DNA of 64,000 bases from Roseitalea porphyridii (GTDB lineage: Bacteria; Pseudomonadota; Alphaproteobacteria; Rhizobiales; Rhizobiaceae). Made by a program: the position numbers and the translations under genes. Positions 1 to 9,133 of the stretch are shown here, one piece after another (position 1 is the first letter of the stretch; every line of letters starts with the position of its first letter). The notes beneath the pieces were generated by a model, which worked only from the letters and a program-made list of their open reading frames with translations, searched no databases and was not told where the DNA came from. The stretch is from positions 2,418,001-2,482,000 of the forward strand of contig NZ_CP036532.1 in the NCBI RefSeq assembly GCF_004331955.1, given 5' to 3'.

Positions 1-1040
1 TTCGCGCCTTCGCCCGCCGCTGGCCGATCTTCCGGCAGATCACCAACCGGCGCGCCAACGACCTGTTCGCGCTGACGGCCGGCTTCGTCAATTCGCAGGT
101 CCTGCTCGCCTGCGTCGAACTCGACCTGTTCGCCGCGCTTGACGACGACCCCCAGGACACCGCTTCCCTCGCCCGGCACATGAAGCTGACCGGCGATGCG
201 GCCGGCCGGCTGTTGCGCGCGGCCGAAGGGCTCGACCTCGTCACCCGTACGTCGGACGGACGCTGGACGCTGGCCGACCACGGCGCGGTGCTCAGCGAGA
301 GCCCCGGCATCACCGCCATGATCCGGCACCATGCGATGGTCTATCGCGACCTGGCCGATCCGGTCGCGCTTCTGCGCGATCCGCCCGCCGAGACCGAAAC
401 GTCCCGCTTCTGGTCCTATGTCGGCGGCGATGTCGGCAACGAAGACGGGGCGGCCTATTCGGAGCTGATGCGCGTCAGCCAGGACATGGTCATCGCCGAA
501 GTGCTCGATGCGGTCGATCTGTCCCGGAACCGGCGTCTGCTCGATGTCGGCGGCGGCAGCGGCGCCTTCGTCAGCGCCGCCGGCGCGCGCTGGCCCGATC
601 TCGATCTCGCCCTGTTCGACCTGCCCGCCGTTGCCGGGACTGCCCGCACGCGGCTTGCCGACACGCCGATCGCCGACCGGCTGGAAATCCATGGCGGCTC
701 GTTCTTCGACGACCCGATTCCCGGCGAGGCCGACTATTACAGCCTGATCCGCGTGCTCTACGATCACGACGACGAGGCGGCGCTTGCGATCCTGACCGCG
801 ATCCGCAAGGCAATGGCGCCCGGCGACACGCTGATCATCGGCGAGCCGATGGCGGGCGACAGCGCCGGCGCGCGGCAGGTCGCCGCCTACTTCACCTTCT
901 ACCTGCTGGCGATGCGCTCGGGCCGCTGCCGCACGCCGCAGGATCATTTCGCCCTGCTCGAACGCGCCGGCTTTTCCCGCATGCGCGTGCACCCGACGGC
1001 CATGCCGGTCGTCGCAAGCGTCATTTCTGCTCAAATCTGA
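1..1040 (+). CDS. crtF: Demethylspheroidene/hydroxyneurosporene O-methyltransferase, 5' truncated
   Basis: CrtF methylates the 1-hydroxyl of acyclic carotenoids with S-adenosylmethionine in the spheroidene pathway. The gene enters from outside the window: the frame is open from nucleotide 3, and the first internal ATG (position 180) lies well inside the protein. A winged-helix dimerisation region comes first. A class I methyltransferase glycine motif follows (LLDVGGGSGAF, encoded near 540-570), then an acidic loop ending in DLP. It lies directly upstream of bchC on the same strand, the usual crtF-bchCXYZ-puf superoperon order. The assignment rests on this context plus the methyltransferase fold. 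Confidence 0.88.
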   Translation, partial: RAFARRWPIFRQITNRRANDLFALTAGFVNSQVLLACVELDLFAALDDDPQDTASLARHMKLTGDAAGRLLRAAEGLDLVTRTSDGRWTLADHGAVLSESPGITAMIRHHAMVYRDLADPVALLRDPPAETETSRFWSYVGGDVGNEDGAAYSELMRVSQDMVIAEVLDAVDLSRNRRLLDVGGGSGAFVSAAGARWPDLDLALFDLPAVAGTARTRLADTPIADRLEIHGGSFFDDPIPGEADYYSLIRVLYDHDDEAALAILTAIRKAMAPGDTLIIGEPMAGDSAGARQVAAYFTFYLLAMRSGRCRTPQDHFALLERAGFSRMRVHPTAMPVVASVISAQI

Positions 1041-1060
1041 GGCAAGTTGCGTTCGTTGTG

Positions 1061-1078
1061 TGTAAAAAATAGTTGACA
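1061..1078. promoter_or_regulatory. PpsR/CrtJ-type operator, distal site of bchC pair
   Basis: A perfect TGT-N12-ACA element lies between crtF and bchC. PpsR/CrtJ of purple bacteria binds this palindrome. Its right half contains the TTGACA -35 hexamer of the presumed bchC promoter. A second palindrome follows after exactly 8 bp, the spacing known for cooperative CrtJ/PpsR binding at bchC in Rhodobacter. Confidence 0.75.
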
Positions 1079-1100
1079 CCTTATGTTGTCATTCTAGGAT
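1073..1100 (+). promoter_or_regulatory. Sigma70-like promoter of the bchCXYZ-puf operon
   Basis: TTGACA at 1073-1078, a 16-bp spacer and TAGGAT at 1095-1100 form a good housekeeping-type promoter. Both hexamers are covered by PpsR-type palindromes, so a bound repressor would block RNA polymerase. Transcription would start near 1107, about 35 nt before the bchC start. Confidence 0.6.
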
Positions 1101-1104
1101 GACG
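1087..1104. promoter_or_regulatory. PpsR/CrtJ-type operator, proximal site of bchC pair
   Basis: TGT-N12-ACG with extended symmetry (TGTCAT..ATGACG) overlaps the -10 hexamer of the bchC promoter. It lies 8 bp downstream of the first palindrome. It deviates from consensus only at the final base. Confidence 0.68.
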
Positions 1105-1142
1105 GTCGGAGGAAGAGTCCGGCGAAAGATGCGGCCGGGCCA

Positions 1143-2090
1143 ATGGGAATGCGAACCGAAGCGATCGTTCTCGAACAGCCAAAGGACATTGCCCTGCGCG
1201 ATGTTCGCCTGACGCCGCCCGACGATGGCGACGCGCTCGTCGACGTGCTGTGGAGCGGCATCTCGACGGGGACCGAGAAGATGCTGTGGGACGGCACGAT
1301 GCCGGCATTTCCCGGCATGGGCTATCCGCTGGTGCCAGGCTACGAGACCGTCGGCCGGGTTCGCGAGACCGGCGCCGATTGCGCGCTGCAGCCGGGCCAG
1401 ATGGTCTTCGTGCCCGGCGCCCGCTGCTACGAGGACGTTCGCCCGCTGTTCGGCGCCACCGCCGCCCATCTCGTCGTGAACGGTGACAAGGTCTATCCGG
1501 TCGCCGACGCGCTCGGCCAGGACGCCGTGCTGCTGGCGCTCGCCGCCACCGCCCATCACGCGCTGACCCTGCCCGGGGTCGCGCTGCCCGGCCTGATCGT
1601 CGGCCATGGCGTCGTCGGTCGCCTGCTTGCCCGCATCGCCATCGCGCTCGGCGCCGAGGCGCCGGCGGTCTGGGAGATCAACCCGGCCCGCACAGATGGC
1701 GCGCGCGGCTACGCCGTCACCAACGCCGACGATGACGACCGGCGCGACCACGCCACCATCATCGATGCCAGCGGCGATCCGTCGATCATCGACACGGCGG
1801 TCCCGCGCCTTGCCAGGGGCGGCCAGATCGTCCTCGCCGGCTTCTACGCAAAGCCGCTGAGCTTCACCTTCCCGCCCGCCTTCATGCGCGAGGCCTCCAT
1901 CCGCATCGCCGCCGAGTTCCAGCCGGCCGATGTCAACGCCGTGCTCGATCTGATCGCGCGCGGCCGGCTCGATCTGTCGGGCCTGATTTCCAATCAAGCG
2001 TCCGCCAGAGACGCAAGCACGGCCTACCGGACGGCCTTCGACGATCCGGCCTGCACGAAAATGGTTCTGACCTGGGAGAATGACGCATGA
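1143..2090 (+). CDS. bchC: 3-hydroxyethyl bacteriochlorophyllide a dehydrogenase
   Basis: BchC oxidises the C3 hydroxyethyl group to acetyl in bacteriochlorophyllide a synthesis. The 315-residue length matches the family. The protein is a medium-chain dehydrogenase-like fold, with the substrate region first and a nucleotide-binding stretch (GHGVVGRLLARIA) near residues 160-172. The ATG at 1143 is used; another ATG six bases later is possible. The stop overlaps the bchX start (ATGA), which indicates translational coupling in the bchCXYZ operon. Two PpsR-type palindromes overlap the upstream promoter. Confidence 0.93.
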   Translation: MGMRTEAIVLEQPKDIALRDVRLTPPDDGDALVDVLWSGISTGTEKMLWDGTMPAFPGMGYPLVPGYETVGRVRETGADCALQPGQMVFVPGARCYEDVRPLFGATAAHLVVNGDKVYPVADALGQDAVLLALAATAHHALTLPGVALPGLIVGHGVVGRLLARIAIALGAEAPAVWEINPARTDGARGYAVTNADDDDRRDHATIIDASGDPSIIDTAVPRLARGGQIVLAGFYAKPLSFTFPPAFMREASIRIAAEFQPADVNAVLDLIARGRLDLSGLISNQASARDASTAYRTAFDDPACTKMVLTWENDA

Positions 2091-3091
2091 CCGACTCCAT
2101 GAGCCGGCCCGGCGCCGAAATGTACGACAATCTGCGCGACGAGGCGAGCCAGGAACCCGATCCGGTCCACACCGGCGAGGTCGTCAAGGAAACGCAGATC
2201 ATCGCCATCTACGGCAAGGGCGGGATCGGTAAGTCCTTCACGCTGGCCAACCTGTCCTACATGCTCGCCCGCCAGGGCAAGAAGGTGCTGCTGATCGGCT
2301 GCGATCCCAAATCCGACACCACCTCGCTCCTGTTCGGCGGCAAGGCCTGCCCAACCATCATCGAGACCTCGTCCAAGAAGAAGGAAGCGGGCGAGGAGGT
2401 CGCCATCGGCGATGTCTGCTTCAAGCGCGACGGCGTCTTCGCCATGGAACTGGGCGGCCCGGAAGTCGGCCGCGGCTGCGGCGGACGCGGCATCATCCAC
2501 GGCTTCGAGACGCTCGAGAAGCTCGGTTTCCACGACTGGGACTTCGACTACGTCCTGCTCGACTTCCTCGGCGACGTGGTCTGCGGCGGCTTCGGCCTGC
2601 CGATTGCCCGCGACATGTGCCAGAAGGTCGTCGTCGTCGGCTCGAACGACCTGCAGTCGCTCTATGTGGCCAACAATGTGTGCTCGGCGGTCGAGTACTT
2701 CCGCAAACTGGGCGGCAATGTCGGTGTTGCCGGCATGGTGGTCAACAAGGATGACGGCACCGGCGAGGCGGCCGCGTTTGCAGAAGCGGTCGGCATTCCC
2801 GTTCTGGCGGCCATCCCGCAGAACGAGGACATCCGCCGCAAGAGCGCCAACTACCAGATCATCGGCTATCCCGAGGGCCAGTGGGGCGATCTGTTCGGCG
2901 AACTCGCCGACAATCTGTGCGATGCCCCGCCCCATCAGCCCACGCCGCTGACCCAGGACGGCCTGCTCGCCCTGTTCGACACCGAGGACACCGGCGGCGA
3001 CTTCGTGCTCACGCCGGCCACCCAGGCCGACATGTGCGCAGCCGACAAGCTCGATAAGCCCTCCCTCGAAGTGATCTACGACGAGGTGTGA
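2087..3091 (+). CDS. bchX: Chlorophyllide a reductase iron protein subunit X
   Basis: BchX is the NifH-like ATP-dependent electron donor of chlorophyllide a oxidoreductase, which reduces ring B to give the bacteriochlorin. The P-loop GKGGIGKS is at residues 43-50. The two cysteines that bind the intersubunit [4Fe-4S] cluster are seen as C131 (GRGCGGRG) and C166 (DVVCGGFG). Length is 334 residues. The ATG overlaps the bchC stop, and bchY starts two bases after its stop. BchL further along is the paralogue for protochlorophyllide reduction; the length and N-terminus distinguish the two. Confidence 0.96.
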   Translation: MTDSMSRPGAEMYDNLRDEASQEPDPVHTGEVVKETQIIAIYGKGGIGKSFTLANLSYMLARQGKKVLLIGCDPKSDTTSLLFGGKACPTIIETSSKKKEAGEEVAIGDVCFKRDGVFAMELGGPEVGRGCGGRGIIHGFETLEKLGFHDWDFDYVLLDFLGDVVCGGFGLPIARDMCQKVVVVGSNDLQSLYVANNVCSAVEYFRKLGGNVGVAGMVVNKDDGTGEAAAFAEAVGIPVLAAIPQNEDIRRKSANYQIIGYPEGQWGDLFGELADNLCDAPPHQPTPLTQDGLLALFDTEDTGGDFVLTPATQADMCAADKLDKPSLEVIYDEV

Positions 3092-3092
3092 G

Positions 3093-4679
3093 ATGGCAGA
3101 GACGCTGATCAGGGATCCGCACATTCCAAAGGACATCGACGCGCCGCCCGACCACGACGCGGAACTGGCCCGTCAGGCAGCCGCGCAATCGGCGATCGAC
3201 GGTGCCGGTTGCCATGCCGGCCCCGAACAGATGAAGGCGGCCGCCAAGGCCGCCGGCAATGCCGAACTGATGGAAGGCTTCGAGCGGGACTATCCCAAGG
3301 GCCCGCACGAGCAGCCGCAGTCCATGTGTCCGGCGTTCGGAAGCCTGCGCGTCGGCCTGCGCATGCGCCGCGTCGGCACGATTCTCAGCGGCTCCGCCTG
3401 CTGCGTGTACGGGCTGACCTTCACGAGCCACTTCTACGGCGCGCGTCGCTCGGTCGGCTATGTGCCGTTCAACTCCGAAACGCTGGTCACCGGCAAGCTC
3501 TACGAGGACATCCGCGACGCCGTCCAGGAGATGGCCAAGCCCGACGATTACGACGCGGTCGTGGTCACCAATCTGTGCGTGCCGACAGCTTCGGGCATTC
3601 CGCTGGGCGCCCTGCCCAAGGAAATCGACGGCGTGCGCATCGTCGGCATCGACGTGCCGGGTTTCGGCGTGCCGACCCATGCAGAGGCCAAGGACGTCCT
3701 GTCCGGCGCGATGCTGAAATACGCCCGCGAGGAAGCGGCGAGCGGGCCCGTGATGGCGCCGCGCGAAGGCGTTTCGGAGCGGCCGACCGTCACGCTGGTC
3801 GGCGAGATGTTCCCCGCCGATCCGGTGGTGATCGGCCAGATGCTCGAACCGATGGGCCTGGCCGCCGGTCCGGTCGTGCCCGTGCGCGAATGGCGCGAGC
3901 TCTACGCGGCGCTCGACTGCGCCGTGGTCGCCGGCATCCATCCGTTCTACACGGCAAGCTTCCGTGAATTCGCCGCCGCCGGACGCCCCGTCGTCGGCTC
4001 GGCCCCGGTCGGCGCCGATGGGGTCGATGCCTGGCTCACCGCGATCGGCGACAAGGCCAATGTGGCCAGGGCGAAGATCGATGCGGCGCGCAATGCGTTC
4101 GTCGGTGCCACGCGCGGCGCGCTTGCCGCCAACCCGATCAAGGGCCGCATCACGCTTTCGGGCTATGAGGGCTCCGAACTGCTCGTCGGCCGGCTTCTGG
4201 TCGAGGCCGGCGCGGATCTGCGCTATGTCGGCACCGCCTGCCCGAAGACGGCTCTTTCGAAGGACGATGCCGACTGGCTCGAAGCCCGGGGCGTGGAGGT
4301 GCGCTACCGCGCCTCGCTCGAACAGGACATCGCCGCGTTCGAGGAGTTCGAGCCCGATCTGGCCATCGGCACGACGCCGGTCGTCCAGCATGCCAAGCAG
4401 GCCTCGACGCCCGCGCTCTACTTCACCAACCTGATCTCGGCCCGCCCGCTGATGGGGCCGGCCGGCGCCGGCTCGATCGCCACCGTCATCAACGCGGCGA
4501 TCGCCAACAAGGCGCGCTTCGACAAGATGAGCGAATTCTTCGAGGGCGTCGGCACCGGCGACACCGCCGGGGTCTGGGAAGACAAGCCGCAGATCAACAC
4601 CGCCTTCCGCAAGAAGTACGCGGCCCGCGGCAAGGTCGCCAACAACGCCGTCGATGCCGGCGAGGCGGTGGGGACATGA
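3093..4679 (+). CDS. bchY: Chlorophyllide a reductase subunit Y
   Basis: BchY is one half of the catalytic BchYZ heterotetramer (NifD/K-like) of chlorophyllide a reductase. The 528-residue protein has the expected N-terminal cysteine-containing segments (MCPAFGSL and SACCVYGL) that supply [4Fe-4S] cluster ligands. The Rossmann-like repeats typical of the family follow. It begins just after bchX with a GAGGTG ribosome site. It overlaps bchZ by ATGA, consistent with equimolar production. Confidence 0.95.
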   Translation: MAETLIRDPHIPKDIDAPPDHDAELARQAAAQSAIDGAGCHAGPEQMKAAAKAAGNAELMEGFERDYPKGPHEQPQSMCPAFGSLRVGLRMRRVGTILSGSACCVYGLTFTSHFYGARRSVGYVPFNSETLVTGKLYEDIRDAVQEMAKPDDYDAVVVTNLCVPTASGIPLGALPKEIDGVRIVGIDVPGFGVPTHAEAKDVLSGAMLKYAREEAASGPVMAPREGVSERPTVTLVGEMFPADPVVIGQMLEPMGLAAGPVVPVREWRELYAALDCAVVAGIHPFYTASFREFAAAGRPVVGSAPVGADGVDAWLTAIGDKANVARAKIDAARNAFVGATRGALAANPIKGRITLSGYEGSELLVGRLLVEAGADLRYVGTACPKTALSKDDADWLEARGVEVRYRASLEQDIAAFEEFEPDLAIGTTPVVQHAKQASTPALYFTNLISARPLMGPAGAGSIATVINAAIANKARFDKMSEFFEGVGTGDTAGVWEDKPQINTAFRKKYAARGKVANNAVDAGEAVGT

Positions 4680-6136
4680 CCCTGATCATCGATCACGACC
4701 GCGCCGGCGGCTATTGGGGTTCGGTCTACGCCTTCACCGCCATCAAGGGCCTGCAGGTGATCATCGACGGGCCGGTCGGCTGCGAGAACCTGCCGGTCAC
4801 TTCGGTCCTGCACTACACCGACGCCCTGCCTCCGCACGAACTGCCGATCGTCGTTACCGGCCTCGGCGAGGAGGAACTGGGCAAGACCGGCACCGAGCAG
4901 GCGATGAAGAACGCCCGCGCCGTGCTCGATCCGGACCTTCCGGCCGTCGTCGTCACCGGTTCCATCGCCGAGATGATCGGCGGCGGAGTGACGCCGCAGG
5001 GCACCAACATCCAGCGCTTCCTGCCGCGCACCATCGACGAGGACCAGTGGCAGTCGGCCGACCGCGCCATCAAGTGGCTGTGGACCGAGTACGGCCCCAA
5101 GAAGGGCAAGGTGCGCCCGCCACGCGAGCTCAAGGAAGGCGAAAGGCCGAAGGTCAACATCATCGGCCCGATCTACGGCACCTTCAACATGCCCTCGGAC
5201 CTTGCCGAAATCCGCCGGCTGATCGAAGGGATCGGCGCCGAGGTCAACATGACCTTCCCGCTCGGCTCCCATCTGGCCGACGTGCCCAAGCTCGCCAACG
5301 CGCACGCCAATGTGTGCATGTATCGCGAGTTCGGGCGCGGCCTGTGCGAGGCGCTCGAGCGGCCCTATCTGCAGGCGCCAATCGGCATCCATTCGACCAC
5401 CGCCTTCCTGCGCACCCTCGGCGAGATGCTCGGGCTCGACCCCGAACCGTTCATCGAGCGCGAAAAGCACACGACGCTGAAACCGATGTGGGATCTGTGG
5501 CGCTCCGTCACGCAGGACTTCTTCGCCACCGCCAGCTTCGCGATCGTTGCCAACGAAACCTACGAGCGCGGCGTGCGCAATTTCCTCGCCGACGAGATGG
5601 GGCTGCCCTGCACCTTCTCGTTCCAGCGCCGCGCCGGCATCAAGCCGGACAACGAGGCGATCCGCCAGGCGATCAAGGACACCCCGCCGCTGATCCTGTT
5701 CGGCTCCTACAACGAGCGCATGTATCTGGCCGAAACCGGCGGCAAGGCGATCTACATCCCGCTGTCCTTCCCCGGCGCGATCATCCGCCGCCACACCGGC
5801 ACGCCGGTGATGGGCTATTCGGGCGCGTCCTGGATGATCCAGGAGGTCTGCAACGGCCTGTTCGACGCGCTGTTCAACATCATCCCGCTCGCCACCGACC
5901 TCGATTCCGTCGAGGCGACGCCGGCGCGCGTCCAGCGCTCCATGCCGTGGAGCGAGCAGGCCCAGTCCGACCTCGACCGGATCGTCGAGGCCCAACCCGT
6001 TCTGGTGCGCATCTCCGCAGCGAAGAACCTGCGCGATGCCGCCGAAACCATTGCCCAAAACGAGGATGCCGAGCGCGTTCAGACCAGCCATGTCGAGCGC
6101 GCCCGGCTTCAGATCGTGGCGGGCAAGGCCGCGTGA
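4676..6136 (+). CDS. bchZ: Chlorophyllide a reductase subunit Z
   Basis: BchZ is the partner of BchY in the catalytic component of chlorophyllide a oxidoreductase. The 486-residue product has the conserved N-terminal [16 protein letters not shown] block carrying a cluster-ligand cysteine. Most of the NifK-like domain follows, with a C-terminal PCP-reductase-like tail. Its start overlaps the bchY stop. The puf genes follow on the same strand after a 48-bp spacer, so readthrough from the bchC promoter into puf is likely. Confidence 0.95.
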   Translation: MTLIIDHDRAGGYWGSVYAFTAIKGLQVIIDGPVGCENLPVTSVLHYTDALPPHELPIVVTGLGEEELGKTGTEQAMKNARAVLDPDLPAVVVTGSIAEMIGGGVTPQGTNIQRFLPRTIDEDQWQSADRAIKWLWTEYGPKKGKVRPPRELKEGERPKVNIIGPIYGTFNMPSDLAEIRRLIEGIGAEVNMTFPLGSHLADVPKLANAHANVCMYREFGRGLCEALERPYLQAPIGIHSTTAFLRTLGEMLGLDPEPFIEREKHTTLKPMWDLWRSVTQDFFATASFAIVANETYERGVRNFLADEMGLPCTFSFQRRAGIKPDNEAIRQAIKDTPPLILFGSYNERMYLAETGGKAIYIPLSFPGAIIRRHTGTPVMGYSGASWMIQEVCNGLFDALFNIIPLATDLDSVEATPARVQRSMPWSEQAQSDLDRIVEAQPVLVRISAAKNLRDAAETIAQNEDAERVQTSHVERARLQIVAGKAA

Positions 6137-6151
6137 GGCGGCCGCTCAACG

Positions 6152-6169
6152 GTTCGCCTGCGGGCGAAC
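6152..6169 (+). other. Hairpin between bchZ and pufQ
   Basis: GTTCGCC (6152-6158), a TGCG loop and GGCGAAC (6163-6169) form a perfect 7-bp stem. It ends just before the AAAGGAG ribosome site of the pufQ-like gene. With no U tract it is more likely an RNA processing or translation-modulating element than a terminator. Confidence 0.5.
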
Positions 6170-6184
6170 GAAAGGAGTGAAACG

Positions 6185-6406
6185 ATGACGACACAGACGC
6201 ATCCGATCAAGGCGCCGCGCCATCACCGGAGCGAACGCCGGCGCGACCGGTTCGAGTATCGCACGCTCGTCGCCATCTCGTTCCTGCCCTGCCTGGGGGT
6301 CGCCATGCTGCGCCGTTTCGGCGCCGAGGCCCAGGCGGGACAGACCGTTTTCACGGAGGCGCTGTCTTCGGCCCGCGCCGCCGCCGGTTACGCCCTTCTG
6401 GTGTGA
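6185..6406 (+). CDS. pufQ: PufQ-like small membrane protein
   Basis: A 73-residue protein lies between bchZ and pufB, the position of pufQ, whose product assists bacteriochlorophyll delivery and pigment-complex assembly. It has a basic N-terminus (residues 1-22), then FEYRTLVAISFLPCLGVAMLRR, which fits one membrane segment. The C-terminus ends in ARAAAGYALLV. The ribosome site AAAGGAG precedes ATG 6185. Similarity to Rhodobacter PufQ is limited to general design, so the symbol rests mainly on position and topology. It could be a distinct lineage-specific assembly factor. Confidence 0.62.
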   Translation: MTTQTHPIKAPRHHRSERRRDRFEYRTLVAISFLPCLGVAMLRRFGAEAQAGQTVFTEALSSARAAAGYALLV

Positions 6407-6415
6407 CCGGACCCG

Positions 6416-6489
6416 TTTCACCGGGGCAACCCGGTGGAAGCCGAGGGGTGGTCCGCCGCCCCGAAGCACCCGGCCGCGGGGTTCCGCGG
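6416..6489 (+). other. Paired RNA hairpins upstream of pufB
   Basis: CACCGGG (6419-6425), a GCAA tetraloop and CCCGGTG (6430-6436) form a GNRA-capped stem, extended by three further pairs including one wobble. A second hairpin, CCGCGG-GGTT-CCGCGG, lies at 6474-6489 just before the pufB ribosome site. Structures at this place are known in Rhodobacter to influence puf mRNA processing; that role here is inferred. Confidence 0.55.
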
Positions 6490-6513
6490 CAACCGTGACT
6501 AGGAGGTCTATGA

Positions 6514-6735
6514 ATGTCTAGTCCGCAAAGCGTTTCGCTGTCCGGAATGACGGAAAGCGAAGCCCAGGAGTTCCACGGCTACTACATGCAGGGCTTTGGG
6601 ATCTTCACCGCGATCGCGGTGGTGGCCCACTTGCTCGTATGGTTGTGGCGTCCGTGGATTCCGGGACCGGATGGTTACGCATCTCTCGAGAGCGTCAACC
6701 AGACGGTGTCGACCCTCCTGCCCATGCTTTCGTAA
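6514..6735 (+). CDS. pufB: Light-harvesting complex 1 beta subunit
   Basis: PufB is the beta polypeptide of the LH1 ring around the reaction centre. The 73-residue protein contains the LH beta signature [20 protein letters not shown]. The membrane segment includes H39 (VVAHLL), the bacteriochlorophyll a ligand, and ends in WRPW. H21 is also conserved. GGAGG at 6502-6506 supports ATG 6514. An out-of-frame ATG four bases earlier ends after three codons. The C-terminus (residues 50-73) is longer than in many LH1 beta chains. Confidence 0.95.
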   Translation: MSSPQSVSLSGMTESEAQEFHGYYMQGFGIFTAIAVVAHLLVWLWRPWIPGPDGYASLESVNQTVSTLLPMLS

Positions 6736-6747
6736 AGGAGAAGCGAC

Positions 6748-6948
6748 ATGTGGAGAGTCTGGATGATTTTCGACCCGCGCAAAACGCTGGTCGTCCAGGG
6801 AGTCTTCCTGTTCTCGCTGGCAGTTCTGATTCATTTCGTTCTGCTGAGCACGGAGCGCTTCAACTGGCTCGAAGGCAACCCCGCAACGGGAGCCGCCATG
6901 GAACAGTCCATGGAAGGTTCGGTGGATACACCGCGCTTTTTCGGCTGA
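6748..6948 (+). CDS. pufA: Light-harvesting complex 1 alpha subunit
   Basis: PufA is the alpha polypeptide of LH1. The 66-residue product begins [14 protein letters not shown], a typical LH1 alpha N-terminus. It has one membrane helix with H29 (LIHF), which ligates bacteriochlorophyll, and a C-terminal FNWLEG segment. AAGGAG precedes the ATG. It lies 12 bp after pufB. Hairpins follow before pufL, a known arrangement that stabilises the pufBA mRNA relative to pufLM. Confidence 0.95.
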   Translation: MWRVWMIFDPRKTLVVQGVFLFSLAVLIHFVLLSTERFNWLEGNPATGAAMEQSMEGSVDTPRFFG

Positions 6949-6966
6949 CGCTGCGACACCAAAGGT

Positions 6967-7057
6967 GGCGGGCAACGCCCGAGGGCTTCGTGCCTGACGG
7001 TTTGCCCGCCGCCGATCAGCGATTTTTCGGGCGGACGGTGCCGCTGAACGCCGTCCG
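6967..7057 (+). other. pufA-pufL intercistronic inverted repeats
   Basis: Two inverted repeats occupy the 125-bp spacer. GGCGGGCAA (6967-6975) pairs with TTGCCCGCC (7002-7010), and CGGACGG (7032-7038) pairs with CCGTCCG (7051-7057). The second ends just before the TTGGAGG ribosome site of pufL. In Rhodobacter, comparable structures protect pufBA mRNA from 3' decay and set the antenna to reaction-centre ratio; the same role is inferred. Confidence 0.62.
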
Positions 7058-7073
7058 TCATTGGAGGTAAACC

Positions 7074-7928
7074 ATGGCAATGCTCAGTTTTGAGCGCAAA
7101 TACCGCGTGCGGGGCGGGACGCTGATAGGCGGGGATCTGTTCGACTTCTGGGTCGGTCCCTTCTATGTCGGCTTCTTCGGCATCACGACCGCGTTCTTTG
7201 CAGCTCTGGGCACGGTGCTCATCGTCTACGGTGCGGCGCTCGGCCCGACCTGGAACATCTGGCTGATTTCCATCAATCCGCCACCGATCGAATACGGCCT
7301 CGGCCTCGCCCCGCTCGCGGAAGGCGGGTTGTGGCAGGTCATCACCATATGCGCCGTCGGCGCGTTCGTTTCGTGGATGCTGCGCGAGGTGGAAATCTGC
7401 CGCAAGCTCGGCATCGGCTATCACGTGCCGTTCGCCTTCGGCGTGGCGATCTTCGCCTACGTGACGCTGGTCGTCTTCCGGCCGCTGCTGCTGGGCGCCT
7501 GGGGCCACGGCTTTCCCTACGGCATCATGAGCCACCTGCAATGGGTGTGGGACACCGGCTACCAGTACGGCAACTTCCACTACAACCCGGCCCACATGAT
7601 CGCCATCACCTTCTTCTTCACCACCACCTTCGCGCTCGCGCTGCACGGTGGCCTGGTGCTGTCGGCGGTCAACCCGCGCAACGCGCAGTCCTTCCGCTCC
7701 GGTCCGGCCGAGGTGAAGACCCCCGAGCACGAGGACACCTACTTCCGCGACACGATCGGCTATTCGATCGGCACGCTGGGCATCCACAGGCTCGGCCTGT
7801 TCCTGGCGCTGAACGCGGGCTTCTGGAGCGCGGTCTGCATCTTCATTTCCGCGGGCCCGATCTATGGCGGCTCGTGGATCGAATGGTGGGAGCCACTGCG
7901 CAACCTGTCCCTGCGCTGGGCCGGTTGA
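7074..7928 (+). CDS. pufL: Photosynthetic reaction centre L subunit
   Basis: PufL is the L chain of the type II reaction centre and binds bacteriochlorophylls, bacteriopheophytin and QA/QB with PufM. The 284-residue length is typical, with five membrane helices. Expected ligands are visible as H154, H169 and H174 (chlorophyll contacts) and H191 and H238 (non-haem iron), each one above the Rhodobacter numbering that omits Met. A TTGGAGG ribosome site precedes the ATG. pufM follows after a 13-bp gap. Confidence 0.98.
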   Translation: MAMLSFERKYRVRGGTLIGGDLFDFWVGPFYVGFFGITTAFFAALGTVLIVYGAALGPTWNIWLISINPPPIEYGLGLAPLAEGGLWQVITICAVGAFVSWMLREVEICRKLGIGYHVPFAFGVAIFAYVTLVVFRPLLLGAWGHGFPYGIMSHLQWVWDTGYQYGNFHYNPAHMIAITFFFTTTFALALHGGLVLSAVNPRNAQSFRSGPAEVKTPEHEDTYFRDTIGYSIGTLGIHRLGLFLALNAGFWSAVCIFISAGPIYGGSWIEWWEPLRNLSLRWAG

Positions 7929-7941
7929 GGAGGATCTGACA

Positions 7942-8925
7942 ATGCTACCCGAATATCAGAACATCTTCACGACGGTTCAGGTCCGCACCGCACCCGAGAT
8001 GGGCATTCCCATCGAGAGCGAGATGGACCGGTCCAAGTCGGCCACCTTCAACTACTGGATCGGCAAGGTGGGCAACGCCCAGCTCGGCCCGATCTACCTG
8101 GGCTTTCTGGGCGTGGCCTCACTGATCACCTTCACGATCGGCTTCGTCATCATCGGCCTGAACTTCTGGGCGCAGGTGGACTGGAACCCGGTCCGCTTCG
8201 TGCTGGAAATGCCGTGGCTGTCGCTCGACCCGCCGCTGCCCGAGCACGGCATCAAGGTGATGCCCCCGCTCGCCGAGGGAGGCTGGTGGATGATCGCCGG
8301 CTTCTTCATCACCGTCTCGATCATCCTGTGGTGGTTCCGCATGTACCGCCGCGCGGTCGAACTGGGCATGGGCCTGCACGTGCCGGCCGCGTTCGCGGCG
8401 GCGATCTGGCTCTACCTGGTGCTCGGCTTCATCCGGCCGCTCGCCATGGGCTCGTGGAGCGAGGCGGTGCCGTTCGGCATCCTCAGCCATCTGGACTGGA
8501 CCAACAACTTCTCGCTGATCTGGGGCGGAAGCCTGTTCTGGAACCCGTTCCACATGCTCTCGATCGTGTTCCTGTACGGTTCGGCGCTGCTGTTCGCCAT
8601 GCATGGCGCGACGATCCTTGCGACCAGCCGCTACGGGGCCGAGCGCGAGATCGAGCAGATCGTCGACCGGGGCACGGCCGCCGAGCGCGGTGCGCTGTTC
8701 TGGCGCTGGACCATGGGCTTCAACGCCTCCATGGAATCGATCCACCGCTGGGCCTGGTGGTTCGCCATGCTGTGCGTGCTCACCGGCGGCATCGGCATCC
8801 TGCTCACCGGCACGGTCGTCGACGACTGGACCGCCTGGGGCATCAAGCACGGCATCGTGCCCGAGGATGCGAGCTGGTGGCCGATCACGCCCGACTCGAC
8901 CCGCTCCTCCTGGGGTCAGCAGTAG
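7942..8925 (+). CDS. pufM: Photosynthetic reaction centre M subunit
   Basis: PufM is the M chain of the reaction centre. Start ATG 7942 follows GAGGAGG, giving 327 residues, close to the family's usual 324. Five membrane helices are apparent. Ligands H183 and H204 (pigment) and H221, E236 and H268 (iron) are in the expected motifs. No pufC or pufX follows. The gene is closed by an intrinsic terminator at 9063-9093, so the reaction centre presumably takes electrons directly from a soluble or membrane cytochrome. Confidence 0.98.
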   Translation: MLPEYQNIFTTVQVRTAPEMGIPIESEMDRSKSATFNYWIGKVGNAQLGPIYLGFLGVASLITFTIGFVIIGLNFWAQVDWNPVRFVLEMPWLSLDPPLPEHGIKVMPPLAEGGWWMIAGFFITVSIILWWFRMYRRAVELGMGLHVPAAFAAAIWLYLVLGFIRPLAMGSWSEAVPFGILSHLDWTNNFSLIWGGSLFWNPFHMLSIVFLYGSALLFAMHGATILATSRYGAEREIEQIVDRGTAAERGALFWRWTMGFNASMESIHRWAWWFAMLCVLTGGIGILLTGTVVDDWTAWGIKHGIVPEDASWWPITPDSTRSSWGQQ

Positions 8926-9062
8926 CGGGCAGTCCCATGCCGGGCGGATGACCGACCTCCATCCGCCCGCATGACCGGCCGGGCACGGCGCGCCATGGCG
9001 CCGAACCGGTCACGGCCAGACCGAACCGCCGGCCATTGTCCTCCAAACATGGGGCCGGCCTA

Positions 9063-9093
9063 CCTCCGCTTCGGACGCGAAGCGGAGGTTTTT
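9063..9093 (+). terminator. Intrinsic terminator of the puf operon
   Basis: CCTCCGCTTC (9063-9072), a 6-nt loop and GAAGCGGAGG (9079-9088) form a perfect 10-bp stem followed by TTTTT. It lies 138 bp after pufM. There is no T tract on the other strand, so it acts for the puf direction only and does not serve the convergent idi gene. Confidence 0.88.
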
Positions 9094-9133
9094 CTTTGCC
9101 GGAGGTTCGGGAAGCGGCGCGACCGCGCGCCGG

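Noticed and set aside
8926-9062. Possible pufC or pufX gene after pufM
   Set aside because: No frame with CXXCH motifs or a membrane segment is present before the terminator at 9063.
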